This document shows positions 1-6,260 of a stretch of DNA of 6,638 bases, piece after piece. The translations under genes were made by a program, and so were the position numbers. The DNA is from an uncultured Lachnospiraceae bacterium (GTDB lineage Bacteria; Bacillota; Clostridia; Lachnospirales; Lachnospiraceae), in contig CAKRLN010000120.1 of assembly GCA_934359535.1 (NCBI GenBank), positions 1-6,638 of the forward strand, in the 5' to 3' direction. The notes under the pieces are model-generated. The model was not told the origin of the DNA and searched no databases. It worked only from the letters and a program-made list of their open reading frames with translations. Position 1 is the first letter of the stretch. Every line of letters starts with the position of its first letter.

Positions 1-323
1 CGGTATAACACGGTCTGGGATACATGCTCATAGATCATGCAGTCTCCATAGACGATCACCACGCGAAGAAACGTAAGCCCGATCATTGCGATTAACAGTT
101 GATAGAATAAATCGCTATGATTCTGCATATTTTCCCGTGCCTGCTCCCCTGTCAGAAACAGATCCACAATCTGTCCGGAATAATAGGGAACCGTAAGCTG
201 AAGTATATTGTATACAACCGTTCCGATCATACCAATGATATAAAAACCTCTGGTTCCCTCCATATTTTCCCATAACCATCCAAGCTTTGATTTTGGGAAT
301 TGCTTTGTCTGTGTATTTTTCAT
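1..323 (-). CDS. ABC transporter permease/ATP-binding protein, N-terminal part (runs off window)
   Basis: The reverse strand reads from an ATG at 323 without a stop to the window edge, giving 107 complete codons. The start MKNTQTKQFPKSKLGWLWEN is followed by two hydrophobic stretches, about residues 27-45 and 73-92, separated by YYSGQIVDLFL. A helix, then a P-x-x-x-G-x-x-V/I-D turn, then a second helix is the usual beginning of the exporter-type (ABC_membrane, type IV fold) transmembrane domain. The family normally continues to about 570-600 residues with a C-terminal nucleotide-binding domain, but that part is not visible, so ATPase function is inferred. A GGGGG run at 336-340 (minus sense) lies 12 bp before the ATG, which is rather far for a ribosome site. 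The gene is divergent from an AraC-type regulator, which may control it. The substrate is unknown; drug, peptide, lipid or siderophore export or import are all possible. Confidence 0.82.
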   Translation of the reverse strand, partial: MKNTQTKQFPKSKLGWLWENMEGTRGFYIIGMIGTVVYNILQLTVPYYSGQIVDLFLTGEQARENMQNHSDLFYQLLIAMIGLTFLRVVIVYGDCMIYEHVSQTVLY

Positions 324-355
324 GCTGATTTGATTCCCCCTTTTTGTTTTCGCCA

Positions 356-399
356 TTGTATCAATTCTATAAGGAGTATGATATAATTTAATGATACAA
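356..399. repeat. 8-bp inverted repeat flanking the putative araC-type promoter
   Basis: TTGTATCA at 356-363 is matched exactly by its reverse complement TGATACAA at 392-399. The 28 bp between the arms contain the TATAAT box. The centre-to-centre distance is 36 bp, so the arms do not lie on the same helical face if 10.5 bp per turn is assumed (about 3.4 turns). Spaced half-sites around a -10 box suggest an operator, but the binding protein is not shown by sequence. Confidence 0.5.
382..387 (+). promoter_or_regulatory. Putative -10 box (TATAAT) for the AraC-type regulator gene
   Basis: A perfect TATAAT lies 47 bp before the regulator start codon. The -35 partner is poor: TATCAA at 359-364 has the ideal 17 bp spacing, and TTGTAT at 356-361 looks more like a consensus but has a 20 bp spacing. 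A weak -35 is typical of a promoter that needs an activator. The transcript would start near 394, so the palindrome at 400-418 would sit in its leader. Confidence 0.5.
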
Positions 400-418
400 A
401 AATAGAACGTTTCTATTT
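400..418. repeat. Perfect palindrome AAATAGAA-CGT-TTCTATTT upstream of the regulator
   Basis: Arms of 8 bp (400-407 and 411-418) are separated by 3 bp. It directly abuts the TGATACAA arm of the other inverted repeat and ends 5 bp before the GGGGG ribosome site at 424-428. It could be an operator for a dimeric regulator or, in RNA, a weak AU-rich hairpin near the ribosome site. There is no T-run after it, so it is not a terminator. Confidence 0.5.
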
Positions 419-434
419 CTTTTGGGGGATTATC

Positions 435-1331
435 ATGGAAAATTTATTTGAATACAGTGACATGCTGCGCTCACCAATCGAGGCCTTTTTCTGCGGAACC
501 GATTATTACAGCCAGCCGATTGAAGCACACTGGCATTATTTTGTAGAACTGATTTATATGCAGGAAGGCACAACACAGATCAGCTGTAATGACGGCTCAT
601 ACCTGTTAAAGCAGGGCTCTTTTGCCATTTTTCCTCCGCAGTCGATCCACTCGATCTATGCGGCTGACCAAAAGCCCTTCCGCTATATCTGCTGCAAATT
701 TAACCTGAACCGGATTCAGATGTCGGAAAGCTATCTTCCCGACTTAAATGCTGCCTTCCGTAAGATTTCCAATATGGAAAAGCCTCCGGTTGTCTTTTCA
801 AAGGATGCACTCTGCGGAATAGACTATGATTCCTTTTTTATGGAAGTCCTACACGAAGTACAGGAAAAGCAGTATGGCTACAACTCCTATGTATATTCGA
901 TGTTTTCCATGCTGATATTAAAAATCCTCCGCAGCTGGCGCTGCGAAGGAATTGAATTTGACCCGGAAAAACTTTCAGAAATTGAAGAACAGACCATTCA
1001 GAATGTCCTCGTCTACATTGATGCGCATTCCCAGGAAAATATTAATATTGAAGCATTAGCCCACAGCTGTCATATGAGCTATTCCTGCTTTGCGAAGCTC
1101 TTCCATAAATATTATGGACAAAGCTGTAAGCAGTATATTGAATTCGTACGGCTCTCTAAGGTTGAAAACCTGCTTCTTTTTACAGGCTATGACTTAAGCT
1201 TTATCGCTACAGAGACAGGCTTTGCCGACTGCAGCCATCTGATCCGCGCCTTCAAAAAGCGCTATGAGATCACTCCGAAGCAGTTCCGTCTGAAGCATCA
1301 GGCTTCTGCCCCGCAAGCTTTGCAAACGTAA
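435..1331 (+). CDS. AraC/XylS-family transcriptional regulator with cupin-like sensor domain
   Basis: The 298-residue protein matches the usual length of two-domain AraC regulators. Residues about 25-90 form the N-terminal AraC_binding (cupin-like) region, with HWH at 32-34, FVELIYMQEG, and a GSFAIFPPQSIHSI turn typical of the beta-barrel ligand pocket. The C-terminal part carries two helix-turn-helix units: the first near 204-228 (INIEALAHSCHMSYSCFAKLF) and the second near 252-279, ending in the family signature TGFADCSHLIRAFKKRYEITPKQFR. The ATG at 435 is supported by a GGGGG ribosome site 6 bp upstream. The protein should be a cytoplasmic DNA-binding regulator responding to a small molecule, often a sugar in this family; the ligand cannot be read from sequence. 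Its divergent neighbour, an ABC transporter gene, is the likeliest target, together with its own promoter. Its last 62 bp overlap the end of the opposite-strand kinase gene. Confidence 0.93.
   Translation: MENLFEYSDMLRSPIEAFFCGTDYYSQPIEAHWHYFVELIYMQEGTTQISCNDGSYLLKQGSFAIFPPQSIHSIYAADQKPFRYICCKFNLNRIQMSESYLPDLNAAFRKISNMEKPPVVFSKDALCGIDYDSFFMEVLHEVQEKQYGYNSYVYSMFSMLILKILRSWRCEGIEFDPEKLSEIEEQTIQNVLVYIDAHSQENINIEALAHSCHMSYSCFAKLFHKYYGQSCKQYIEFVRLSKVENLLLFTGYDLSFIATETGFADCSHLIRAFKKRYEITPKQFRLKHQASAPQALQT
1270..1331. other. 62-bp tail-to-tail coding overlap of AraC-type regulator and sensor kinase
   Basis: The plus-strand regulator stops with TAA at 1329-1331 and the minus-strand kinase stops with TGA at 1270-1272, so both strands code across 62 bp. 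On the regulator side the overlap includes the conserved TPKQFR end of the DNA-binding domain. On the kinase side it covers about 20 residues, nearly all after the last conserved strand (LFKVILTF). The extra kinase tail is therefore probably the later, overprinted side. No hairpin with a T-run is visible here for either gene; GAAGC at 1294-1298 and GCTTC at 1304-1308 form only a 5-bp stem. Confidence 0.85.
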
Positions 1332-3804
1332 GGATTACCTTGAACAGATCTCCATCGACCTCAAGCTGCATCGTTGCGTTCATCAGACTTGTAAGACTCT
1401 GCGCTATGGAAAGCCCAAGTCCGTTCCCTTCCGTATTTCTGGAACTGTCACCGCGTACAAAGCGTTCCATCAGCTCTTCACTTGTAATGTTGAGCTGGTA
1501 TCTGGAAATATTACGGAAGGTAATGCGCACCGATGTATCCCTTTCCTCCAGATTAATGTATACACGGGTTCCAGGCTGTGCATACTTGCAGATATTACTC
1601 ATCAGATTATCGAATACCCGCCACAGATGCCGTCCATCAGCCATAATATACACCGGCTTTTCCGGTCCGGATACAATCAGATTCAGATTCTTTGCCTGTG
1701 TCCGTTCCTCAAACTCACCGACCACCTGTGTCAGCATCACACTGGCATCAAATTTTTCCAGATTGACCGGGAGATTTCCAGTCGATGCCTTGGATGCCTC
1801 CATCAGATCCTCAATCAGCTTTTTTAATCTTGCTGACTGACGGTCTAATACATCAACATATTCGATCAGCTTTGAATCTGTGATATGCTCCTTTTTAATC
1901 AGATCGACATAATTGATAATGGATGTAAGCGGTGTTTTAATATCATGGGAAACATTTGTGATCAGCTCGGTCTTAAAATGCTCACTCTTCATCCGCTCAT
2001 TGACTGCACTGGCAATTCCATCTCCGACGGCATTCAGATTGTCCGCATGCTGCTTAAATTCCCAATACATATTTGCCGTATCGATTGGCTTCGTATAATC
2101 GCCCTGCGCAATTCGGCTTCCGCCGTCCTTCAGACGCTTCATCTGAAGCACTGCCCATAGAATTGCCGCACCTGCTGCAAGCATAACAATTGTAAAAATC
2201 ACAAGCTCTGCCCCGCTGTCATACTCCGTTACAAGGATCACAAACCATCCAAAAAGAAATACAAGCACAAAACCAATCACCGTCTTTCCAACAAGCGGAA
2301 CATTTTCATGGATTGCATCCCGGTATCCCCCATACTTTGTATGAACCCACTTCCGGAATCTGCAAAACGGGATCCACATATAATAGAGTAACGTGTAACG
2401 CCAGAAGCTGTGTGCCTTTAGCCGTACAACCGTGCTGAGGTAAAAAGCGAGAAGAACCGTAAACCAGAGCAGTGCATCCATAACCTCCAGTGCAACAAAT
2501 AACGAATTTTCCAGATAGCCATATCCAAGCTGAAATAAGACAATATTTCCACTCACTCCAAAGAATGCGAAGCATCCTGCCACAGCTGCACAGATTGCAT
2601 ATGGAATCCGGTCAACTCTGCACAGATGGATTTCATCACTGCCACTTTTGTGCCCAGCTCCAATTGTCAGGACACAGATGGAAAGCAAAAAGCTGACTGC
2701 GGACACAATGAGAAGCGGTGTCATATGGATACGGAACCATTCCACTGCATTTACAATTTCTGACGCATGATAATAGTAATCCTGCATACCATTGTTGAAT
2801 GCCAGCCCATCCTGTGGTTTCTCCTCTACTTTCATGTATACATAATACTGTGTTCCTTTTGTTGTGCTTGTCTCATAACAGATTGCAGAATCCCCGTCAA
2901 ACCAGAAATCCGGCACGTTTATAAAATTACCGGATACCCCGCTGACACGCGAAAAAACAATTACGCTACCTATGTCAGCCGTTTCTGTCGAATCCACTTC
3001 GTTCGTATCCAGGTCTTCTGTCTGTGCGGTCGATGCGGTTTCTTCCTCATCTGAAGCCGAAGAACTGCGGATACTGCTGTACGGCTTGGCATAGACACTG
3101 TTCTCAATATACAGATCCGTCCATGTATCAAAGGAGGATGCATCCAGCTTCTCATTCGTATATACGGATACATACGCTGCCTGCTCCTTATTCCATTCAT
3201 ATTCCGACATCGCATCACCCATGCCAATCCGGATGTGCTTCATCGGAATATAATTGTCTCCGCTTTTTGCATACAGAATACCAGACTGGTCATCGAATAC
3301 AAAGCAGTCTAAGTCCAGACTGCGGACATAACCGTTATCTGCCTCTCCCCATGCCGTATTGGTTGCAGCATTTCCAAGTGTATTTGTAGAATAAAAATAC
3401 CAGTAATCATTTTTTTGTGCGCTTCTTCCGGAAAAAAGATAGTCATAATCATCCGGATTTACCTCACTGTTATTATTGCTATAGACAATCTTTCCCTTTT
3501 TGGCATCGTATTCTGCTCCGTCATCGCCGGACATCTCGGCTACCGTATAGAGCAGGTTTCCTCCATTTAATGCATCAAAGTCCTTGTCATCCGACATATT
3601 GGCAAGCATTGCTGCTGCATAATTATCAGATATATTCCGGTAGATCACATCCTGGATGTCCTCCCTGGAATCTGATTTTGCACCATCTATCATACAGTAA
3701 TAAAGCACAATGCCAGCTGCGCTGCCGAGAAGCGTAACACCACTGACCACACAGATCAGCCCCGCTATAAACCTTATCCATGTTTTATGAGTCCATTTAC
3801 TCAT
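1270..3804 (-). CDS. Membrane sensor histidine kinase with large extracytoplasmic region
   Basis: This is an 844-residue kinase of a two-component system. The first membrane helix is at about 10-38. It is followed by about 320 residues predicted outside the membrane, including an acidic Ser/Thr-rich stretch (about 243-278). Further helices lie at about 360-384, 400-424, 433-460, 508-526 and 533-553, making six in all, so both ends face the cytoplasm. A HAMP-like linker (LKDGGSRIAQGDYTKPID) leads to the HisKA dimerisation domain with NVSHDIKTPLTSIINY, whose phospho-accepting His is residue 620. The ATPase domain has the N box FDNLMSNICKYA (about 731-742) and the G2-type GNGLGLSI (about 793-800). 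The usual DxGxG G1 box is not recognisable; FRNIS stands there. The ATG at 3804 was chosen over one at 3843 because GGAGGGAG lies 6 bp before it and the longer reading would run deep into the regulator gene. It is translationally coupled to its response regulator. The signal sensed is unknown. Confidence 0.93.
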   Translation of the reverse strand: MSKWTHKTWIRFIAGLICVVSGVTLLGSAAGIVLYYCMIDGAKSDSREDIQDVIYRNISDNYAAAMLANMSDDKDFDALNGGNLLYTVAEMSGDDGAEYDAKKGKIVYSNNNSEVNPDDYDYLFSGRSAQKNDYWYFYSTNTLGNAATNTAWGEADNGYVRSLDLDCFVFDDQSGILYAKSGDNYIPMKHIRIGMGDAMSEYEWNKEQAAYVSVYTNEKLDASSFDTWTDLYIENSVYAKPYSSIRSSSASDEEETASTAQTEDLDTNEVDSTETADIGSVIVFSRVSGVSGNFINVPDFWFDGDSAICYETSTTKGTQYYVYMKVEEKPQDGLAFNNGMQDYYYHASEIVNAVEWFRIHMTPLLIVSAVSFLLSICVLTIGAGHKSGSDEIHLCRVDRIPYAICAAVAGCFAFFGVSGNIVLFQLGYGYLENSLFVALEVMDALLWFTVLLAFYLSTVVRLKAHSFWRYTLLYYMWIPFCRFRKWVHTKYGGYRDAIHENVPLVGKTVIGFVLVFLFGWFVILVTEYDSGAELVIFTIVMLAAGAAILWAVLQMKRLKDGGSRIAQGDYTKPIDTANMYWEFKQHADNLNAVGDGIASAVNERMKSEHFKTELITNVSHDIKTPLTSIINYVDLIKKEHITDSKLIEYVDVLDRQSARLKKLIEDLMEASKASTGNLPVNLEKFDASVMLTQVVGEFEERTQAKNLNLIVSGPEKPVYIMADGRHLWRVFDNLMSNICKYAQPGTRVYINLEERDTSVRITFRNISRYQLNITSEELMERFVRGDSSRNTEGNGLGLSIAQSLTSLMNATMQLEVDGDLFKVILTFAKLAGQKPDASDGTASE

Positions 3805-4495
3805 GGTTTTCTCCCTCCATCTTATATCCGCGTCCCCAGACAACCTTTAAATATCTTGGTTCCGCCGGATTATACTCTAACTTTTCGCGAAGATGGCGGA
3901 TATGTACCGCAACCGTATTTTCCGTTCCATAAGGATTATCCTTCCAGACCTTCTCATAGATCTGGTTCGGAGAATACACCTGACCTGGATGCTCCATCAG
4001 AAGCTTTAGAATATCGTACTCGGTTCTTGTAAGATTGACTTTATCTCCATCAAGCGTCACTTCCTTGGACATGTCATCCAATTCTATCCCGCCTATGGTC
4101 ATCTTACTTTTCGATTCGGTTCCACTTCCAAGTAACATGTACCGTCTAAGCTGTGATTTTACCCTCGCCTGCATTTCAACCGGATTAAACGGCTTTGTAA
4201 TATAATCATCAGCACCGACCATAAGACCAAGCACCTTATCGGTATCCTCACTCTTTGCAGTCAGTAAAATAACCGGAACATTCGAGATCTCCCGGATCTT
4301 TACCATCGTCTGGATTCCATCCATCTCAGGCATCATAATATCCATAAGAACAAGATGCACCTCTTCTGTCCGGATGTATTCCAGCGCTTCCTTTCCATTG
4401 TAGGCCTTCCATACATGATACCCATCACTTGTCAGATAAATATCCAATGCGGATACAATATCCCTTTCATCATCGCAAACTAAAATATTATACAT
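3797..4495 (-). CDS. OmpR/PhoB-family response regulator
   Basis: The 232-residue protein has the standard length and two-domain form. The receiver domain (about 3-115) shows acidic residues D8 and D9, phospho-acceptor D52 in VLMDIMMPEMDG, T79 in LLTAK, and K101 in ITKPF, so all residues needed for phosphorylation are present. The winged-helix domain (about 132-228) contains LTRTEYDILKLLMEHPGQVY, a recognition-helix segment (ENTVAVHIRHLREKLE), and the closing hairpin YLKVVWGRGYKME. The ATG at 4495 has GGAGGA at 4501-4506 as ribosome site, 5 bp away. It is the first gene of a two-gene operon with the sensor kinase, and their coding ends overlap by 8 bp, so the two almost certainly form a cognate pair. 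It is probably a transcription activator. Its targets are not visible; neither neighbouring unit can be assigned to it from sequence. Confidence 0.96.
   Translation of the reverse strand: MYNILVCDDERDIVSALDIYLTSDGYHVWKAYNGKEALEYIRTEEVHLVLMDIMMPEMDGIQTMVKIREISNVPVILLTAKSEDTDKVLGLMVGADDYITKPFNPVEMQARVKSQLRRYMLLGSGTESKSKMTIGGIELDDMSKEVTLDGDKVNLTRTEYDILKLLMEHPGQVYSPNQIYEKVWKDNPYGTENTVAVHIRHLREKLEYNPAEPRYLKVVWGRGYKMEGENHE
3811..3818 (-). promoter_or_regulatory. Ribosome binding site of the sensor kinase, inside the regulator gene
   Basis: GGAGGGAG (minus sense) lies 6 bp before the ATG at 3804 and inside the last codons of the response regulator. It decides the kinase start. The regulator stop and kinase start overlap in ATGAGTAA (3797-3804), an arrangement typical of translational coupling. 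Confidence 0.85.
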
Positions 4496-4500
4496 AACTT

Positions 4501-4511
4501 TCCTCCGGAGG
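4501..4511 (-). promoter_or_regulatory. Ribosome binding site of the response regulator within a 10-bp palindrome
   Basis: The minus strand reads CCTCCGGAGGA just before AAGTT and the ATG at 4495. GGAGGA is a near-perfect Shine-Dalgarno sequence. CCTCCGGAGG (4502-4511) is a perfect palindrome, so the same 10 bp carries an anti-Shine-Dalgarno-like half. It has no loop and cannot fold on itself as a simple hairpin, but it could pair between molecules or with other parts of the leader. Confidence 0.6.
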
Positions 4512-4539
4512 TTTAATCAGACCGTTTTCCATAAAAATC

Positions 4540-4595
4540 AAAAAACCGCTGCCTGTATTTATGATTCATCATAAATACATTGTAGCGGTTTTTTT
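4540..4595 (-). terminator. Strong intrinsic terminator after the DEAD-box helicase gene, near-symmetric
   Basis: Two nested stems are seen. The inner one is 11 bp (4554-4564 with 4569-4579) closed by a 4-base loop. The outer one is 11 bp (4540-4550 with 4584-4594), containing ACCGCT/AGCGGT and A/T runs. A 3-by-4 base internal loop separates the stems. Read on the minus strand, the stem ends in a run of six T followed by GATTTTTAT, as expected for a Rho-independent terminator about 56 bp after the helicase stop. The plus strand also ends in a T-run, so it could act in both directions. No plus-strand gene ends nearby. Confidence 0.88.
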
Positions 4596-4650
4596 ATGAA
4601 GTTCCAAGATGGTAACCTATTAAGACTTTTTTAAGATATGTTTCAAACTG

Positions 4651-6249
4651 CTATTTGCGGTTCGCCGGCTCCACATTAATGGATTTGCCTTTGATCTTCG
4701 CATTTTTCATTGCACGAAGGACTGCCTTCGCATATTCATCTGGTACCTCAACAAATGTATAATTATCATACATATCAATGGCACCGACCATTTTACCTGG
4801 AATCTTTGCTTCTCCTGCAACGGCTCCAAGGATATCTCCCGGACGGATTTTCTGATTCTTACCAATATTGATGAAAAGACGAACCATTCCTTCCTCTGCT
4901 CCGGTATCACCAAAATCTGCTGTCTCATAATCTCCATCATCCTTCGAAAGCTCCACGCCTCCGATCGCCTGCTTTAAGAAAGCTGCCGCAATATCCATTG
5001 CCGTATAATCGGAATGATTCACCTGCTGCTCAATGATGTCGATCATATCACGCAGATCACCGGACTCAATAATCTCTCCGATCTCATCCATGATCTTTTC
5101 TGCCTTGATCTGTGCAACATCATCGGAGGATGGAATCGGCTGTGCCTTGATCTTCGTCTTACAGTAACGCATGATATCCTTTAATTTATAGACCTCTTTG
5201 CCTTTTACAAAGTTAAAAGCGCGTCCGGTACGTCCTGCACGCCCGGTACGTCCGATACGGTGTACATAATACTCATCATCCTGTGGAAGATCATAGTTAA
5301 ACACTGCCTCCACATCATCCACATCGATTCCTCTGGCTGCAACGTCTGTTGCGATCAGTATCTCTGTCTTTCCGTTACGGAAATTACGCATAACGCGGTC
5401 ACGCTGCTGCTGCTTCATATCACCGTGAAGCCCTTCTGCCATATACCCGCGTGCCTGAAGCTCCGATGCAAGCTCGTCCACCATACGCTTTGTATTACAG
5501 AATACCAAAGAAAGCTTCGGTGAATAATAATCAAGAAGTCTCGTTAATACATCCAGTTTATCATGCCGTCTTACATCATAATAATACTGCTCGATATTCG
5601 GAACCGTCAGCTCCTTTTTCGTAATCTTGATATTGATTGCGTCCTTCTGGTATTTTCTCGTGATCTCTAAGATCGGCTTCGGCATTGTTGCAGAAAATAA
5701 AACGGTCTGTCTTCCTTCTTCCGGAATATACTCAAGCACCGTTTCAATGTCCTCACGGAAGCCCATATTTAACATTTCATCTGCCTCATCCAAAACGATC
5801 GTATTCACTGCATCACAACGGATCGTTTTTCTTCTGAGGTGATCCATGACACGTCCCGGTGTGCCGATGATAATCTGTGCACCGCCCTTTAATGCCTTGA
5901 TCTGGCGTCCGATATCCTGTCCGCCATACACACACAGAACCTTGATCCCATGCATATATTTGGAAAATTTACGAATTTCCTCTGTTACCTGGATCGCAAG
6001 CTCTCTTGTCGGAGATAATACGATCGCCTGTGTTTTCTTACTGTTCGGATCTACTTTCATAAGAAGAGGGATTCCAAAGGATGCTGTCTTTCCTGTTCCT
6101 GTCTGTGCCTGTCCAAGCACATCTGCACCGCTGATCACTGCCGGAATTGCCTGGCTCTGGATCGGTGTTGCCTCTTCAAAACCGATTTCTTTAATTGCTC
6201 TTAAAATCTGTGGGTATAGATCGAGTTCTTCAAATTTTACTGTTTCCAT
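4651..6249 (-). CDS. DEAD-box ATP-dependent RNA helicase with C-terminal DbpA-type RNA-binding domain
   Basis: The 532-residue cytoplasmic protein unwinds short RNA duplexes using ATP; family members (DeaD/CsdA, CshA, DbpA) act in ribosome assembly, RNA decay and cold adaptation. All core motifs are visible: Q motif GFEEATPIQSQ (23-33), motif I AQTGTGKT with K54, PTRELA (80-85), TPGR (130-133), DEAD (154-157), SAT (186-188), LVFCNTK (248-254), ATDVAARGID (300-309) and HRIGRTGR (330-337). A linker is followed by a DbpA-type RNA-recognition fold (about 455-530) beginning near MVRLFINIGKNQKIRPGDIL and ending NVEPANRK. The ATG at 6249 is preferred to one at 6333 because residues from METVKFEELDL match the family start and AAAGGAAG precedes it at ribosome-site distance. 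It lies 10 bp after a GIY-YIG gene, so they are probably co-transcribed, and a strong terminator follows. The DbpA-type tail suggests rRNA or ribosome targets, but it does not by itself decide which named member this is. Confidence 0.95.
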   Translation of the reverse strand: METVKFEELDLYPQILRAIKEIGFEEATPIQSQAIPAVISGADVLGQAQTGTGKTASFGIPLLMKVDPNSKKTQAIVLSPTRELAIQVTEEIRKFSKYMHGIKVLCVYGGQDIGRQIKALKGGAQIIIGTPGRVMDHLRRKTIRCDAVNTIVLDEADEMLNMGFREDIETVLEYIPEEGRQTVLFSATMPKPILEITRKYQKDAINIKITKKELTVPNIEQYYYDVRRHDKLDVLTRLLDYYSPKLSLVFCNTKRMVDELASELQARGYMAEGLHGDMKQQQRDRVMRNFRNGKTEILIATDVAARGIDVDDVEAVFNYDLPQDDEYYVHRIGRTGRAGRTGRAFNFVKGKEVYKLKDIMRYCKTKIKAQPIPSSDDVAQIKAEKIMDEIGEIIESGDLRDMIDIIEQQVNHSDYTAMDIAAAFLKQAIGGVELSKDDGDYETADFGDTGAEEGMVRLFINIGKNQKIRPGDILGAVAGEAKIPGKMVGAIDMYDNYTFVEVPDEYAKAVLRAMKNAKIKGKSINVEPANRK

Positions 6250-6252
6250 ATA

Positions 6253-6260
6253 CTTCCTTT
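6253..6260 (-). promoter_or_regulatory. Ribosome binding site of the DEAD-box helicase
   Basis: AAAGGAAG (minus sense) precedes the ATG at 6249, with AGGA 5 bp away, and touches the TGA stop (6260-6262) of the upstream GIY-YIG gene. It decides the short start of the helicase and suggests coupled translation of the two genes. Confidence 0.75.

Larger units (their letters stand above)
324..434. promoter_or_regulatory. Divergent control region between ABC transporter and AraC-type regulator
   Basis: This 111 bp gap is AT-rich and must hold the start signals of both divergent genes. It contains a TATAAT box on the plus strand, two perfect inverted repeats (356-363 with 392-399, and 400-407 with 411-418), and a GGGGG ribosome site at 424-428 placed 6 bp before the regulator ATG. 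Three copies of TTCTAT are present: 365-370 and 411-416 on plus, and 401-406 on minus. I could not assign a convincing minus-strand -35/-10 pair for the transporter. AraC-family proteins commonly bind such shared regions, so control of both genes from here is a reasonable inference, not something seen. Confidence 0.65.

Noticed and set aside
1294..1308. GAAGC/GCTTC hairpin as a terminator between the convergent genes
   Set aside because: The stem is only 5 bp, there is no T-run on either side, and it lies within coding sequence of both genes.
1340..1840. Plus-strand open frame of 166 codons within the kinase gene
   Set aside because: It is antisense to the well-conserved kinase catalytic region, has no recognisable domain or family motif, and is explained as a shadow of the minus-strand coding frame.
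2767..3737. Several plus- and minus-strand open frames of 85-121 codons inside the kinase outside domain
   Set aside because: Their compositions are odd (rich in His, Cys, Arg), they overlap each other, and none resembles a protein family. The kinase frame runs through unbroken.
3805..3843. Longer kinase start at 3843
   Set aside because: The extension MSGDADIRWREKT is out of frame with, and within, the conserved end of the response regulator. The ATG at 3804 has a strong ribosome site.
5222..5266. Repeated GRTGRAGRTGRA in helicase motif VI, as a possible duplication
   Set aside because: HRIGRTGRAGR followed by a small linker and G-x-A is normal for DEAD-box proteins; the similarity arises from the motif itself.
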